A DNA stretch of 64,000 nucleotides from Eshraghiella crossota (GCF_025148445.1 NZ_CP102270.1:1178001-1242000), one strand, 5' to 3'; positions 18,916-27,714 are shown, numbered from the stretch's first letter. Numbers and translations are program-made. Notes: generated by a model from the sequence alone, not told the origin.

Positions 18916-19170
18916 ATGGAAAAAATTAAAATAACAGCCGAAGACGGCGAGATAATTGAATTATTTGTAATTGAACAGACAAGACTTGAGGGTATAAATT
19001 ACCTTCTGGTTACAGAAACAGAGGACGAAGAAGCAGAAGCTTATATTTTAAAAGATATATCGTCAGATGATGATAAAGAAGCAGTGTATGAATTTGTTGA
19101 TGATGATAACGAATTGGATACACTTGCAAAATTATTTTCAGAATTAATAGAAGATACGGAAATTATATAG
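18916..19170 (+). CDS. DUF1292 small acidic protein
   Basis: 84 residues and very acidic, with the DUF1292 pattern: beta-strand start KIKITAEDGEIIELFVIEQT, then EAYILK and a Glu/Asp-rich tail. Homologues (YrzB in Bacillus) always sit next to ireB-ruvX. Function is unknown. Confidence 0.85.
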   Translation: MEKIKITAEDGEIIELFVIEQTRLEGINYLLVTETEDEEAEAYILKDISSDDDKEAVYEFVDDDNELDTLAKLFSELIEDTEII

Positions 19171-19182
19171 GAGGATATTATT

Positions 19183-20853
19183 TTGATTAAAAAAGAGAAT
19201 ACCGGATCAGTTAAGATTATTCCATTAGGAGGGCTTGAGCAGATAGGAATGAATATGACTGCTTTTATGTACGAAGATGAAATCGTCGTAGTAGACTGCG
19301 GACTTTCATTCCCTGATGATGATATGTTAGGAGTGGATCTTGTAATTCCTGATGTGACTTTCTTAAAAGATAACATTGATAAAGTAAAAGGATTTGTGGT
19401 AACCCACGGGCATGAAGATCACATCGGAGCATTCCCTTACGTTATTAAGGATGTAAACAAGCCTATTTACGCAACAAAGCTTACAATGGGTATTATTGAG
19501 ACAAAGTTTCGTGAGCATAATCTGATTGCAACAACGAAACGTAAAATTGTAAATTACGGACAAAGTATTATTTTAGGTAAATTCAGAATTGAATTTATAA
19601 GAACCAATCACAGTATTGCTGATTCAGCAGCACTTGCAATCCATACACCTGCAGGAGTTATTTTCCATACGGGAGATTTCAAAGTTGACTATACACCTGT
19701 ATTTGGTGAGCCTATAGATTTGCAGAGAATGGGTGAAATCGGTAAAAAAGGTGTTCTTGCATTGCTTTGTGACAGTACCAATGTTATGAGGCCGGGCTAT
19801 ACAATGTCGGAAAAGACAGTTGGCAAGACTTTCGAAAATATTTTTGATGAAAATAAGAAAAACAGAATTATTGTTGCTACATTCGCTTCCAACGTTGACA
19901 GAGTACAGCAGATAATTAACGCAGCATGTTCTCACGGACGTAAGGTCGCAGTAGAAGGCAGAAGTATGGTTAATATCATTAATGTTGCCGGAGAACTGGG
20001 ATACATCCAGATTCCTGACGGAACACTTATTGATACGGAAGAAATTAAGAAATATCCTGATGACCAGGTTACAATTATTACAACGGGCAGCCAGGGAGAA
20101 TCTATGGCAGCATTGTCAAGAATGGCAGCTTCAATTCATAAAAAAGTTACTATTAAACCTGGTGATGTGGTAATAGTAAGTGCTACACCTATTCCTGGTA
20201 ACGAGAAATCGGTAGCGAGACTGATTAATGAGCTTTCAATGAAAGGTGCCAAGGTTATTTTCCAGGATACCCACGTATCAGGACATGCGTCACAGGAAGA
20301 AATTAAGATGATGTATACTATTTTAAAACCTAAGTATTCAATTCCTGTACATGGTGAATACAGACATCTTGTGAAACATGCAGAACTTGCTGAAAGCATG
20401 GGAATAGATAAGAAAAATATTTTTATTCTTTCTTCAGGTGATGTGCTTGAACTTTCGGAAGAAGAAGGAAAAGTTGTTGATACGGTTCCATGTGGTGAAC
20501 TTATGGTTGACGGACTTGGTGTAGGAGATGTCGGCAATATTGTAATCAGGGACAGACAGGTGCTTTCCGAAAATGGTATTGTTGTCGTTGTTCTTACACT
20601 TGACAAGTATACTAATCAGCTTTTATCAGGACCTGATATCGTTACAAGAGGCTTTGTATATGTAAGAGAATCTGAGACACTTATAGAAGAAGCAACAGAT
20701 GTTGTATATCATGCAGTAATTAACTGCCTTGAAAATTCTAATGTGGACTGGGCTAAGATAAAATTAGTGATTAAGGACAGCCTTGGTGAGTATTTCTGGA
20801 AAAAGATGAAGAGGACACCTATGGTACTTCCTATTATTATGGAGGTTTCATAA
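19183..20853 (+). CDS. rnj: Ribonuclease J
   Basis: 556 residues of the metallo-beta-lactamase/beta-CASP family. The zinc motif THGHEDHIGAF, the HTGDFKVD segment and the beta-CASP region with VSGHASQEE and PVHGEYRHL are all intact, with a C-terminal domain. RNase J has 5'-to-3' exonuclease and endonuclease activity and takes part in mRNA decay and rRNA maturation. It starts at TTG, supported by AGGAGG at the right distance. In relatives a fur gene often lies between DUF1292 and rnj; here there is none. One-base overlap with ylbF. Confidence 0.96.
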   Translation: MIKKENTGSVKIIPLGGLEQIGMNMTAFMYEDEIVVVDCGLSFPDDDMLGVDLVIPDVTFLKDNIDKVKGFVVTHGHEDHIGAFPYVIKDVNKPIYATKLTMGIIETKFREHNLIATTKRKIVNYGQSIILGKFRIEFIRTNHSIADSAALAIHTPAGVIFHTGDFKVDYTPVFGEPIDLQRMGEIGKKGVLALLCDSTNVMRPGYTMSEKTVGKTFENIFDENKKNRIIVATFASNVDRVQQIINAACSHGRKVAVEGRSMVNIINVAGELGYIQIPDGTLIDTEEIKKYPDDQVTIITTGSQGESMAALSRMAASIHKKVTIKPGDVVIVSATPIPGNEKSVARLINELSMKGAKVIFQDTHVSGHASQEEIKMMYTILKPKYSIPVHGEYRHLVKHAELAESMGIDKKNIFILSSGDVLELSEEEGKVVDTVPCGELMVDGLGVGDVGNIVIRDRQVLSENGIVVVVLTLDKYTNQLLSGPDIVTRGFVYVRESETLIEEATDVVYHAVINCLENSNVDWAKIKLVIKDSLGEYFWKKMKRTPMVLPIIMEVS

Positions 20854-21221
20854 TGAATGATAGAGAAATTTCCATTGAGGAAGAAAATGATGTTTTAAAA
20901 ACTGCGGACCGATTATGTGAGCTTATAAAATCAAGTGCGGAATTTAATGAATACAGGGATGCACTTGAAGCTCTAAAGGCTGATGATAATCTGTACAAAC
21001 AGGTAGAAGAAATTAGAAAAAATAATTTTTTTGCACATAATGGCAGTTACGGTAAGATGTCTTATGACGAGTATTGCAATGTTTACAATGCTACAAGAAT
21101 GATAAGACAGAATAAACTGGCAGGAAGATTTCTTGATGCGGAACTTGATTTTGCAAGAATGATGCAGAAAATTAACGATAAGATAACGGATACAGTTAAT
21201 CTGGATTTCGATTTTATGTAA
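20853..21221 (+). CDS. YlbF/YmcA family regulator
   Basis: 122 residues, mostly helical. It contains the family's pattern near the N-terminus (ADRLCELIKSSAEFNEYRDA) and a KSD-like helical continuation. In Bacillus YlbF and YmcA form a complex with YaaT that stimulates RNase Y and Spo0A phosphorylation. Its coupling to the RNase J gene is consistent with a role in RNA decay, which is inferred. The start overlaps the rnj stop. Confidence 0.85.
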   Translation: MNDREISIEEENDVLKTADRLCELIKSSAEFNEYRDALEALKADDNLYKQVEEIRKNNFFAHNGSYGKMSYDEYCNVYNATRMIRQNKLAGRFLDAELDFARMMQKINDKITDTVNLDFDFM

Positions 21222-21255
21222 TGCAAAATCTTCTGTTACAATAGGAGCGAAGTGT

Positions 21256-21648
21256 ATGGAGACAAAAAAACTTGCAGGCGGTATTTTATCCGTTTCGGTT
21301 AAGGCATGTATAACAGTTCTTACAATTGTACTTTTGTATCTGGCAGGGAGAAAAGCATTTGATTTCGGAACTGCAGTTTTTGATGAAAAAAGTATGGATG
21401 CTAAAGGTTCGGGTTATGATGTGATGGTGACAATACCTTCAGGAGCTACCAATAATGATGTTGCGGATATTCTTTTGAACAATGGTCTTATTGACAATAA
21501 AGGCTTATTTCTTGTACAGCTGAAGCTGTCTGATTATTCAGGTAAGATAATACCGGGCAGTTATGTGCTAAGTACGACAATGAAGCCTACGGAGATGATG
21601 ACCATACTTGGAACAGAAAAAAAGGAGACCGAAAGCAGTAATGAATAG
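21256..21648 (+). CDS. MltG-like membrane protein lacking the catalytic domain
   Basis: 130 residues: a membrane segment (10-30) and a segment resembling the LysM-like domain of endolytic transglycosylase MltG (VTIPSGATNNDVADILLNNGLIDNKGLF, then GSYVLSTTMKPTEMMTIL). In full MltG a YceG catalytic domain of about 200 residues with an essential Glu follows. Here the frame stops, and the O-methyltransferase starts inside it. B. subtilis has full-length yrrL (mltG) in the corresponding position between DUF1292 and yrrM, so this is a remnant or a deliberate short form. Not a frameshift: no remaining catalytic frame is found downstream. Confidence 0.75.
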   Translation: METKKLAGGILSVSVKACITVLTIVLLYLAGRKAFDFGTAVFDEKSMDAKGSGYDVMVTIPSGATNNDVADILLNNGLIDNKGLFLVQLKLSDYSGKIIPGSYVLSTTMKPTEMMTILGTEKKETESSNE

Positions 21649-22294
21649 TATTGTTGATGAACGTGTAGTTTCCTTTATTAATTCTTTTAAAAAGGACGAC
21701 AGCACTATATGTCAGAAAATAGAAAAAGAAGCAAGGGAAAGTTATGTGCCTATAATAAGAAAAGAAATGGCAGAATTTCTTAAGACGATTCTTGCAATCA
21801 AAAACCCTTTAAATATTCTTGAAATTGGAACGGCTGTAGGATATTCAGCAATATTAATGAGCGAAAATATTTCTCCCAAAGCAAGAATAACCACTATTGA
21901 GAATTATGATGTGAGAATTCCGATTGCGAGAAATAACTTCGTAAGAGCAGGAAAAGAAGATGTAATAAAGCTTATTGAAGGCGATGCAGCCAAAGTACTT
22001 AAAGAGCTTGACGGAACATATGATTTTATATTTATGGATGCAGCAAAATCACAGTATATAGCAATTCTGCCTGACGTACTAAGACTTCTTAAGACGGATG
22101 GAATCCTTATAACTGACAATGTTCTTCAGGAGGGTGAAATTGTAGAGTCAAGATATGCCGTAACAAGAAGAAACAGAACTATATATGAACGAATGAGAGA
22201 ATATATTTACGCGGTGACACATTCACCGGAACTGGTTACTTCCATTATACCGATAGGCGATGGAATAACATTAAGCATTAAAAAACAGGTGTGA
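21641..22294 (+). CDS. trmR: tRNA 5-hydroxyuridine methyltransferase-like (TrmR)
   Basis: 217 residues of the class I SAM O-methyltransferase family, with NILEIGTAVGYSAILM for SAM binding and DFIFMDAAKSQY. In Bacillus the orthologue YrrM (TrmR) methylates 5-hydroxyuridine at tRNA position 34 to 5-methoxyuridine, using hydroxyl groups made by the neighbouring U32 enzymes. The next gene here is such a U32 protein, so the pairing is conserved. Start ATG at 21641 overlaps the previous gene by 8 bases; AGGAG is 13 bases upstream, somewhat long. Confidence 0.85.
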   Translation: MNSIVDERVVSFINSFKKDDSTICQKIEKEARESYVPIIRKEMAEFLKTILAIKNPLNILEIGTAVGYSAILMSENISPKARITTIENYDVRIPIARNNFVRAGKEDVIKLIEGDAAKVLKELDGTYDFIFMDAAKSQYIAILPDVLRLLKTDGILITDNVLQEGEIVESRYAVTRRNRTIYERMREYIYAVTHSPELVTSIIPIGDGITLSIKKQV

Positions 22295-22295
22295 T

Positions 22296-23519
22296 ATGAG
22301 AAAATTAGAATTATTGATACCGGCAAGCTCTTTAGAAGTGCTTAAAACTGCCGTAATATTCGGTGCAGATGCCGTATACATCGGCGGAGAAGCTTTCGGA
22401 CTTAGGGCTAAAGCCAGGAATTTTACAATAGAAGAAATGGCAGAAGGTGTAGTATTTGCCCATGAACATAATGTAAAAGTATATGTTACGGCTAATATTC
22501 TTGCCCATAATTACGACCTTGATAAAGCAAGGGAATATTTTATCGAACTCAAGGAAAAAGTACACCCTGATGCCCTTATTATATCGGACCCCGGTATGTT
22601 TTCCATAGCAAAAGAAGTTGTTCCTGACATAGATATTCATATAAGCACACAGGCAAATAACACCAATTATGCTACTTTTAATTTCTGGAATAAAATGGGA
22701 GCAAGAAGAGTTGTTACCGCAAGGGAATTGTCTTTAAAAGAAATAAAAGAAATCAGGGACAATATTCCTGATGATATGGAAATAGAGACTTTTATACACG
22801 GAGCCATGTGTATCTCATATTCCGGAAGATGCCTTTTATCATGTTTTATGACGGGACGGGATGCAAATAGAGGTGCGTGTACTCATCCATGCAGATGGAA
22901 ATATTATGTCATGGAAGAATCAAGACCGGGGGAATATATGCCTGTTTATGAAAATGAAAGAGGAACATATATTTTTAACTCCAAGGACTTATGTATGATA
23001 GAGCATATTCCTGAGCTTATAGAAGCAGGCATTGACAGCTTTAAAGTTGAAGGAAGAATGAAGACTGCGTTATATGTGGCAACGGTTGCGAGAACCTACA
23101 GAATGGCAATAGACGATTACCTGAAAGATCCGGATTTATACAGAAATAATATCCCTTTTTACAAATCTGAAATTGCAAAATGTACCTACAGGCAGTATAC
23201 AACAGGTTTCTTCTTTAATAAACCTGATGAAAATACCCAGATATATGACAGCAATACCTACGTTAAAGAATACACATATCTCGGAATTGTGGATGTGTGT
23301 GACGGAAGATATATGATTGAGCAGAGAAATAAGTTCTCTGTGGGTGAAGAGATAGAAGTAATGAAGCCTGACGGAAGAAATATCACAGTCACCGTTAAGG
23401 AAATTAAGGATGAAAACGGCAATAGCTGTGAAAGTGCACCTCATCCAAAACAGAAGTTATTTATTGACCTTGGAATAGCTCTTGATAAATATGATATTTT
23501 AAGAAGAAAAGAAGAATAA
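22296..23519 (+). CDS. trhP: Peptidase U32 family, TrhP-like tRNA hydroxylation protein
   Basis: 407 residues. The U32 signature region reads EVEGRMK-like (VEGRMKTALYVA) and the cysteine cluster is CISYSGRCLLSCFMTGRDANRGAC...C, which should hold an iron-sulfur cluster. Family members TrhP (YegQ/YrrN/YrrO) hydroxylate U34 of tRNA in a prephenate-dependent reaction. Directly follows trmR by one base. Bacillus has two genes here; one is seen in this window. A strong terminator follows. Confidence 0.85.
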   Translation: MRKLELLIPASSLEVLKTAVIFGADAVYIGGEAFGLRAKARNFTIEEMAEGVVFAHEHNVKVYVTANILAHNYDLDKAREYFIELKEKVHPDALIISDPGMFSIAKEVVPDIDIHISTQANNTNYATFNFWNKMGARRVVTARELSLKEIKEIRDNIPDDMEIETFIHGAMCISYSGRCLLSCFMTGRDANRGACTHPCRWKYYVMEESRPGEYMPVYENERGTYIFNSKDLCMIEHIPELIEAGIDSFKVEGRMKTALYVATVARTYRMAIDDYLKDPDLYRNNIPFYKSEIAKCTYRQYTTGFFFNKPDENTQIYDSNTYVKEYTYLGIVDVCDGRYMIEQRNKFSVGEEIEVMKPDGRNITVTVKEIKDENGNSCESAPHPKQKLFIDLGIALDKYDILRRKEE

Positions 23520-23526
23520 TTTTTTT

Positions 23527-23569
23527 AAGTGCCTTTTGACAAAAAAATTGTGTCTAAGGCACTTTTTTT
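23527..23569 (+). terminator. Terminator after trhP
   Basis: AAGTGCCTT (23527-23535) pairs with AAGGCACTT (23556-23564), with an inner GACA/TGTC stem and a T-run. It ends the mtaB-to-trhP run. Confidence 0.9.
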
Positions 23570-23610
23570 ATCATATTATATATAAATGCATAAAATCAGG
23601 ATGCCAGCCA

Positions 23611-24234
23611 TTGAATACCTTTGAAAAACCACTTACACCATCAGAAGAACAGGAATATCTGAAAAGGTACAAAAATGGAGATGAAGAAGCAGGCAATGTT
23701 CTGATTTTAAGAAACTTAAGACTTGTTGCACATATTGTCAAACACTATAATTTCGATGAAAAGGATATAGAAGAATATCTCTCAATAGGGACAATAGGAC
23801 TTATTAAGGCAATAAAAACTTTTGATTGTTCAAAGGGAAACAGACTGGCAACTTATGCGAGTAAGTGCATTGATAATGAACTTTTAATGGCACTAAGGAG
23901 TGAGAAAAAGAAAAATAAAGATATATCGCTGCAGGAAACGGTAGGAATAGATAAAGAGGGAAATGAAATTAACATAATAGATATAATAGATACGGGTGAA
24001 AAAGATTTTCTGGATTGCTACATTCTCAAATATAATATAAAAAAACTTTATGAGGGCATTGAAAAAGTCCTTACTGAAAGAGAAAAAAATATAATAATAA
24101 AAAGATACGGACTTCTAAGAAATGATGAAATAACACAGCGTGAACTTGCAGATGGCATGGGAATAAGCAGAAGTTATGTAAGCCGTATAGAAAAGGAAGC
24201 ACTTAATAAACTGAAAAACTATATTAATAGATAA
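23611..24234 (+). CDS. sigK: Sigma-K-like RNA polymerase sigma factor
   Basis: About 207 residues from TTG 23611 (AGGA nine bases upstream). Region 2 reads NLRLVAHIVKHY ... LSIGTIGLIKAIKTFDCSKG ... LATYASKCIDNELLMALR, and region 4 reads TQRELADGMGISRSYVSRIEKEAL. The VAHIVK form separates SigK from SigE, which has VVYIA. SigK drives late mother-cell genes in sporulation. There is no SigK pro-sequence of the Bacillus type and no intervening skin element. An upstream extension in the same frame to 23536 runs through the terminator and is not believed. Confidence 0.85.
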   Translation: MNTFEKPLTPSEEQEYLKRYKNGDEEAGNVLILRNLRLVAHIVKHYNFDEKDIEEYLSIGTIGLIKAIKTFDCSKGNRLATYASKCIDNELLMALRSEKKKNKDISLQETVGIDKEGNEINIIDIIDTGEKDFLDCYILKYNIKKLYEGIEKVLTEREKNIIIKRYGLLRNDEITQRELADGMGISRSYVSRIEKEALNKLKNYINR

Positions 24235-24237
24235 AAG

Positions 24238-24266
24238 TTGATTTTTAGTGATTTATGAGATATACT
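24238..24266 (+). promoter_or_regulatory. Promoter of the LCP gene
   Basis: TTGATT (24238-24243), a 17-base spacer and TATACT (24261-24266), 34 bases before the start codon. Confidence 0.6.
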
Positions 24267-24300
24267 TGTCGAAGCGATAAAGATTAATGAGGTATCATTT

Positions 24301-25419
24301 ATGAAGAAACAGAAGAAAAAAGGAAAATCGGCTATAGTTATATTTGGAATAGTTTCCTTTGTTATACTGATTGTGCTTGTTGCAAGTTATGTTATAATAA
24401 CACATTTCTATAAGAAGATGAATTATGTTCCTCTTGATAAAGATTATGTGATAAGGGATGAGACACATCCTAATACAGAAGATGTATCCGGTGAGGTCAC
24501 AGAACCTGTAAGGGAAGATACACCACAGGAACAGATTGATGAATATATTAAAGCAGCAAGGGAAGCTGCCGCAAGCCTTGGTGTGGAATCGCTTCGTACA
24601 GAGGATGTATACAATATTTTATTGGTCGGTTCCGACACAAGAACTCCGGGACAAGAAGGCCGTTCGGACACAATGATGCTTGTTTCAATTAATAATAAGA
24701 CAAAACATATTGTCTGCACATCATTTTTACGAGATTTATATGTATATATTCCTCACAAGGACTACTGGGATAAGATTAATGCGGCTTTTGCATACGGTGG
24801 CATTGACCTGCTTTTAGAGACTATTGAATACAATTTCTCACTTCCGATTGATAAGTATATAATGGTTGATTTTTTCTCCTTTGTGAACGTGGTCGATTTA
24901 TTGGGAGGACTTGATGTTGATGTTAAGGAAGATGAATTGTATTGGTGTAATCAGTATATCCATGCAAGCAATCTCCTGCTTGGAGAGGATGAAGACTCCG
25001 ATTATCTTAAGCAAGCAGATGGCAGCTACCAGCATTTATCCGGAAAACAGGTTTTGGCATATTCGAGATTCCGATATGTAGGTAATGCGGATTTTTCAAG
25101 AACCGAGCGCCAGCGTAAAGTTGTTAATCTAATGTTTGAAAAGCTAAAAACAACAAGTGCATCCACGGTAATAGAGCTTCTTAACGGGTTCCTGCCTGAA
25201 GTTACAACCAATATAACCAAAGAAGAATTTATTGAATTAATTTCAATCCTTCCTCAGGTATATAAATATGATGTAATTTCGTGGGGTGTTCCGGATCAGA
25301 AGTTTGAATATATCAATGTTAATAAACAATCCCACATTGGCATTGATTTTTCTTACTATATAGGTAAGATATATGGTCTTATATATACGGATAAGACTTT
25401 GGACGATTACAATAATTAA
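24301..25419 (+). CDS. LytR-CpsA-Psr family ligase
   Basis: 372 residues: a Lys-rich cytoplasmic end, a membrane anchor (about 10-35) and an outside LCP domain. Key motifs are LLVGSDTRTPGQEGRSDTMMLVSIN, SFLRDLYVYIP, INAAFAYGG and VLAYSRFRYVGNADFSRTERQR. The Arg/Asp residues bind polyprenyl phosphate. LCP enzymes attach glycopolymers such as teichoic acids or capsule to peptidoglycan. Single gene with promoter and terminator. Confidence 0.93.
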   Translation: MKKQKKKGKSAIVIFGIVSFVILIVLVASYVIITHFYKKMNYVPLDKDYVIRDETHPNTEDVSGEVTEPVREDTPQEQIDEYIKAAREAAASLGVESLRTEDVYNILLVGSDTRTPGQEGRSDTMMLVSINNKTKHIVCTSFLRDLYVYIPHKDYWDKINAAFAYGGIDLLLETIEYNFSLPIDKYIMVDFFSFVNVVDLLGGLDVDVKEDELYWCNQYIHASNLLLGEDEDSDYLKQADGSYQHLSGKQVLAYSRFRYVGNADFSRTERQRKVVNLMFEKLKTTSASTVIELLNGFLPEVTTNITKEEFIELISILPQVYKYDVISWGVPDQKFEYINVNKQSHIGIDFSYYIGKIYGLIYTDKTLDDYNN

Positions 25420-25425
25420 AATAAT

Positions 25426-25477
25426 CTCCTGACAATATTTGTTTTCATATATGAAACAGGTATTGCCGGGAGTTTTT
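25426..25477 (+). terminator. Long-stem terminator after the LCP gene
   Basis: CTCCTG at 25426 pairs with CCGGGAG ending at 25472. The two arms pair over about 19 positions with few mismatches, then TTTTT at 25473-25477. Confidence 0.75.
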
Positions 25478-25504
25478 AACATTTACGGAATTATGTCATA
25501 TACT
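25476..25504 (+). promoter_or_regulatory. Promoter of the ymxH-like gene
   Basis: TTAACA (25476-25481), a 17-base spacer and TATACT (25499-25504). It begins in the U-tract of the preceding terminator. Confidence 0.5.
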
Positions 25505-25533
25505 ATTGTAACAGGATTTAACAGAGGTAAATT

Positions 25534-25791
25534 ATGCGTATCTGTGACCTGAAAGATAAAGAAGTAATTAATTCTAATAATTGTAAAATCCTAGGTTGCG
25601 TAATTGATGCGGACATAGATTTGTATACAGGTAAAGTTCTTGCCATAATTGTGCCGGGACCGTCAAAAGTGTTTGGTTTTTTCGGGAGAGAGGATGAGTA
25701 TATAATTCCATATGAGTGTATATGCAAAATTGGCCCGGATGTTATTCTTGTAAATGTATGTGAAGAAAAAGTTCTTTTCAAAATATCGTGA
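25534..25791 (+). CDS. YlmC/YmxH family PRC-barrel protein
   Basis: 85 residues forming a single PRC-barrel-like domain (CDLKDKEVINSNNCKILGCVIDADIDLYTGKV, then GREDEYIIPYECICKIGPDVIL). The family is sporulation-associated in Firmicutes, but its biochemical function is unknown. It is followed by nrdR; a separate promoter can be seen near its end. Confidence 0.88.
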   Translation: MRICDLKDKEVINSNNCKILGCVIDADIDLYTGKVLAIIVPGPSKVFGFFGREDEYIIPYECICKIGPDVILVNVCEEKVLFKIS

Positions 25792-25797
25792 TTTTGG

Positions 25798-25803
25798 TAT
25801 AAT
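25798..25803 (+). promoter_or_regulatory. Possible extended -10 promoter of nrdR
   Basis: TGGTATAAT with the -10 hexamer at 25798-25803, just after the YmxH stop. The -35 box is poor. Promoter function is only suggested. Confidence 0.4.
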
Positions 25804-25839
25804 CATTCAAGTAAATTTATTATACGAGGAGGATACGAT

Positions 25840-26289
25840 ATGAGGTGTCCCTTTTGCGGTGAAGAAAATACCAAGGTAATAGACTCAAGACCTGCCGAGG
25901 ATAATAACTGCATACGAAGAAGACGACAGTGCGATATATGCGGCAAGCGTTTTACCACTTATGAGAAGATAGAGACCGTTCCACTTGTTGTTATTAAGAA
26001 AGATAATAACAGAGAGCCTTATGACAGGAATAAGATTCAGGACGGAATTTTAAGGTCATGCCATAAGAGGCCGGTATCCGTCAATACCATAAGCCGCCTG
26101 GTCAATGAGATAGAGACAAGCCTCTATAATATGGATGAGAAAGAAATTCCCACATCCGTTATTGGGGAAATGGTTATGGACAAATTAAAAGATATAGATG
26201 CGGTTGCCTATGTCAGGTTTGCTTCGGTATATAGAGAATTTAAAGATATTAATACATTCATGAATGAATTGAAGAAATTTTTACAATAA
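25840..26289 (+). CDS. nrdR: Ribonucleotide reductase transcriptional repressor
   Basis: 149 residues. A zinc ribbon uses Cys3, Cys6, Cys31 and Cys34 and is followed by the ATP-cone domain (about 47-137) starting with VVIKKDNNREPYDRNKI. NrdR senses ATP/dATP and represses ribonucleotide reductase genes by binding NrdR boxes. Good AGGAGG site. No nrd gene is in the window. Confidence 0.97.
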   Translation: MRCPFCGEENTKVIDSRPAEDNNCIRRRRQCDICGKRFTTYEKIETVPLVVIKKDNNREPYDRNKIQDGILRSCHKRPVSVNTISRLVNEIETSLYNMDEKEIPTSVIGEMVMDKLKDIDAVAYVRFASVYREFKDINTFMNELKKFLQ

Positions 26290-26294
26290 TATTA

Positions 26295-26325
26295 TCCCCT
26301 GGATTGACTGCCGGGGGACTTTTTT
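26295..26325 (+). terminator. Terminator between nrdR and yqeG
   Basis: TCCCCTGG (26295-26302) pairs with CCGGGGGA (26311-26318), eight base pairs including one G-U, followed by CTTTTTT. The yqeG ribosome site starts directly after the U-run, so some readthrough or a second promoter must feed the next gene. Confidence 0.75.
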
Positions 26326-26338
26326 GAAAGGACAGATG

Positions 26339-26839
26339 ATGTTTTCTAAATTTTACCCTTCTATGTATGTTGATTCTGCATATAAAATTGATTACGAATA
26401 TATGTATAAAAAAGGATTAAGAGGCATTATTTTTGATGTTGACAATACGCTTGTTCCTCATGGAGCACCGGCAACCGAAGAAGCAGTGTTGCTATTTAAA
26501 AAGCTGCATGAAATGGGAATTGATACCTGTATAATATCCAATAATAAAGAACCAAGGGTTGCGCCTTTTGCCAACCTTATGGGGTCAGAATATATTTTTA
26601 AGGCCGGAAAGCCTAAAAAAACAAATTATATTAAAGCAATGGAGATAATGGGAACGGACATAAGCAACACATATTTTATCGGTGACCAGATATTTACCGA
26701 CATATATGGGGCTAACAGAACGGGTATTCCGTCAATACTTGTTAAGCCTATTAACAAAAAAGAAGAAATACAGATTGTCTTAAAGAGAAAACTTGAAAAA
26801 ATAGTCCTGTTTTTTTATAAAAGAAAAAATAAAATTTAA
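26339..26839 (+). CDS. YqeG family HAD-type phosphatase
   Basis: 166 residues. The HAD motifs are IFDVDNTLVPH (motif I), IISNNKE (motif II) and GDQIFTDIYGANR (motif III with Lys earlier in KAGKPKK). The YqeG group is class III HAD without a cap; members are phosphatidylglycerophosphate phosphatase-like (GEP4 relatives). Start ATG 26339 is six bases from AAAGGA; ATG 26336 is also possible. An upstream TTG in the terminator is rejected. Precedes aroE by 14 bases. Confidence 0.9.
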   Translation: MFSKFYPSMYVDSAYKIDYEYMYKKGLRGIIFDVDNTLVPHGAPATEEAVLLFKKLHEMGIDTCIISNNKEPRVAPFANLMGSEYIFKAGKPKKTNYIKAMEIMGTDISNTYFIGDQIFTDIYGANRTGIPSILVKPINKKEEIQIVLKRKLEKIVLFFYKRKNKI

Positions 26840-26853
26840 AGGAGATAAACGGC

Positions 26854-27714
26854 ATGGATGCAAAAACACGTCTTTGTTGTCTCATTGGCAACCCGGTTGG
26901 GCATTCTCTTTCACCAATGATACATAATACATTAGCAGATGAACTTGGAATTAATCTTTGCTATACGGCATTTAAAGTGGAAAAAGACAGACTGCATGAG
27001 GCTGTGGCAGGAGCGGACGCATTTGATATACTTGGAATGAATGTTACTGTGCCACATAAATGTGAGATTATAAAAGAACTTTCGGATATTGATCCTCTGG
27101 CTGCCAGAATCGGTGCCGTTAATACACTTGTAAGAGTTGATGGTGGTTATAAAGGCTATAATACGGATGCAATAGGACTTTATCGTGAGCTTGAAGAAGA
27201 GAATATAATTATAAAAGATAAAGAAGTTATAATTCTTGGAGCAGGTGGAGCGTCCAATGCCATAACTTACATTTGTGCCGATAAGGGTGCCGCAAAGATA
27301 TATCTTTTGAACAGAACCTTTGATAAAGCAAAAAAACTTGCAGATGATGTTAATTCACATTTTGGAGATGTTGTTGTACCGTTAGCAATATCTGATTACA
27401 GACTTATTCCGGAAGGAAAATATCCTGTAATCCAGACAACAAGCTGTGGACTGTATCCCCATAATGATGATGCACCTATATATGATAAGGAGTTTTATGA
27501 GCTTGTTGAAGCCGGAGTTGATATTATTTTTAATCCAGCCAAGACAATGTTTATGAAGTTATGTAAAGAGTCCGGAGCAAGGGCTTATAACGGCCTTAAA
27601 ATGCTTTTGTATCAGGGAATTGCGGCATTTGAGTTATGGAATGACATAAAAGTGCCCAAAAATCTTGCAGATAAAATTCTTGGTATGATGGAAAGGAAGC
27701 TTAAAGAGTCATGA
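26854..27714 (+). CDS. aroE: Shikimate dehydrogenase
   Basis: 286 residues. The substrate site shows GNPVGHSLSP and NVTVPHK (catalytic Lys), and the NADP fold shows LGAGGASNAI. It reduces 3-dehydroshikimate to shikimate. First of three shikimate genes: four-base overlap with aroK. Confidence 0.95.
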   Translation: MDAKTRLCCLIGNPVGHSLSPMIHNTLADELGINLCYTAFKVEKDRLHEAVAGADAFDILGMNVTVPHKCEIIKELSDIDPLAARIGAVNTLVRVDGGYKGYNTDAIGLYRELEEENIIIKDKEVIILGAGGASNAITYICADKGAAKIYLLNRTFDKAKKLADDVNSHFGDVVVPLAISDYRLIPEGKYPVIQTTSCGLYPHNDDAPIYDKEFYELVEAGVDIIFNPAKTMFMKLCKESGARAYNGLKMLLYQGIAAFELWNDIKVPKNLADKILGMMERKLKES

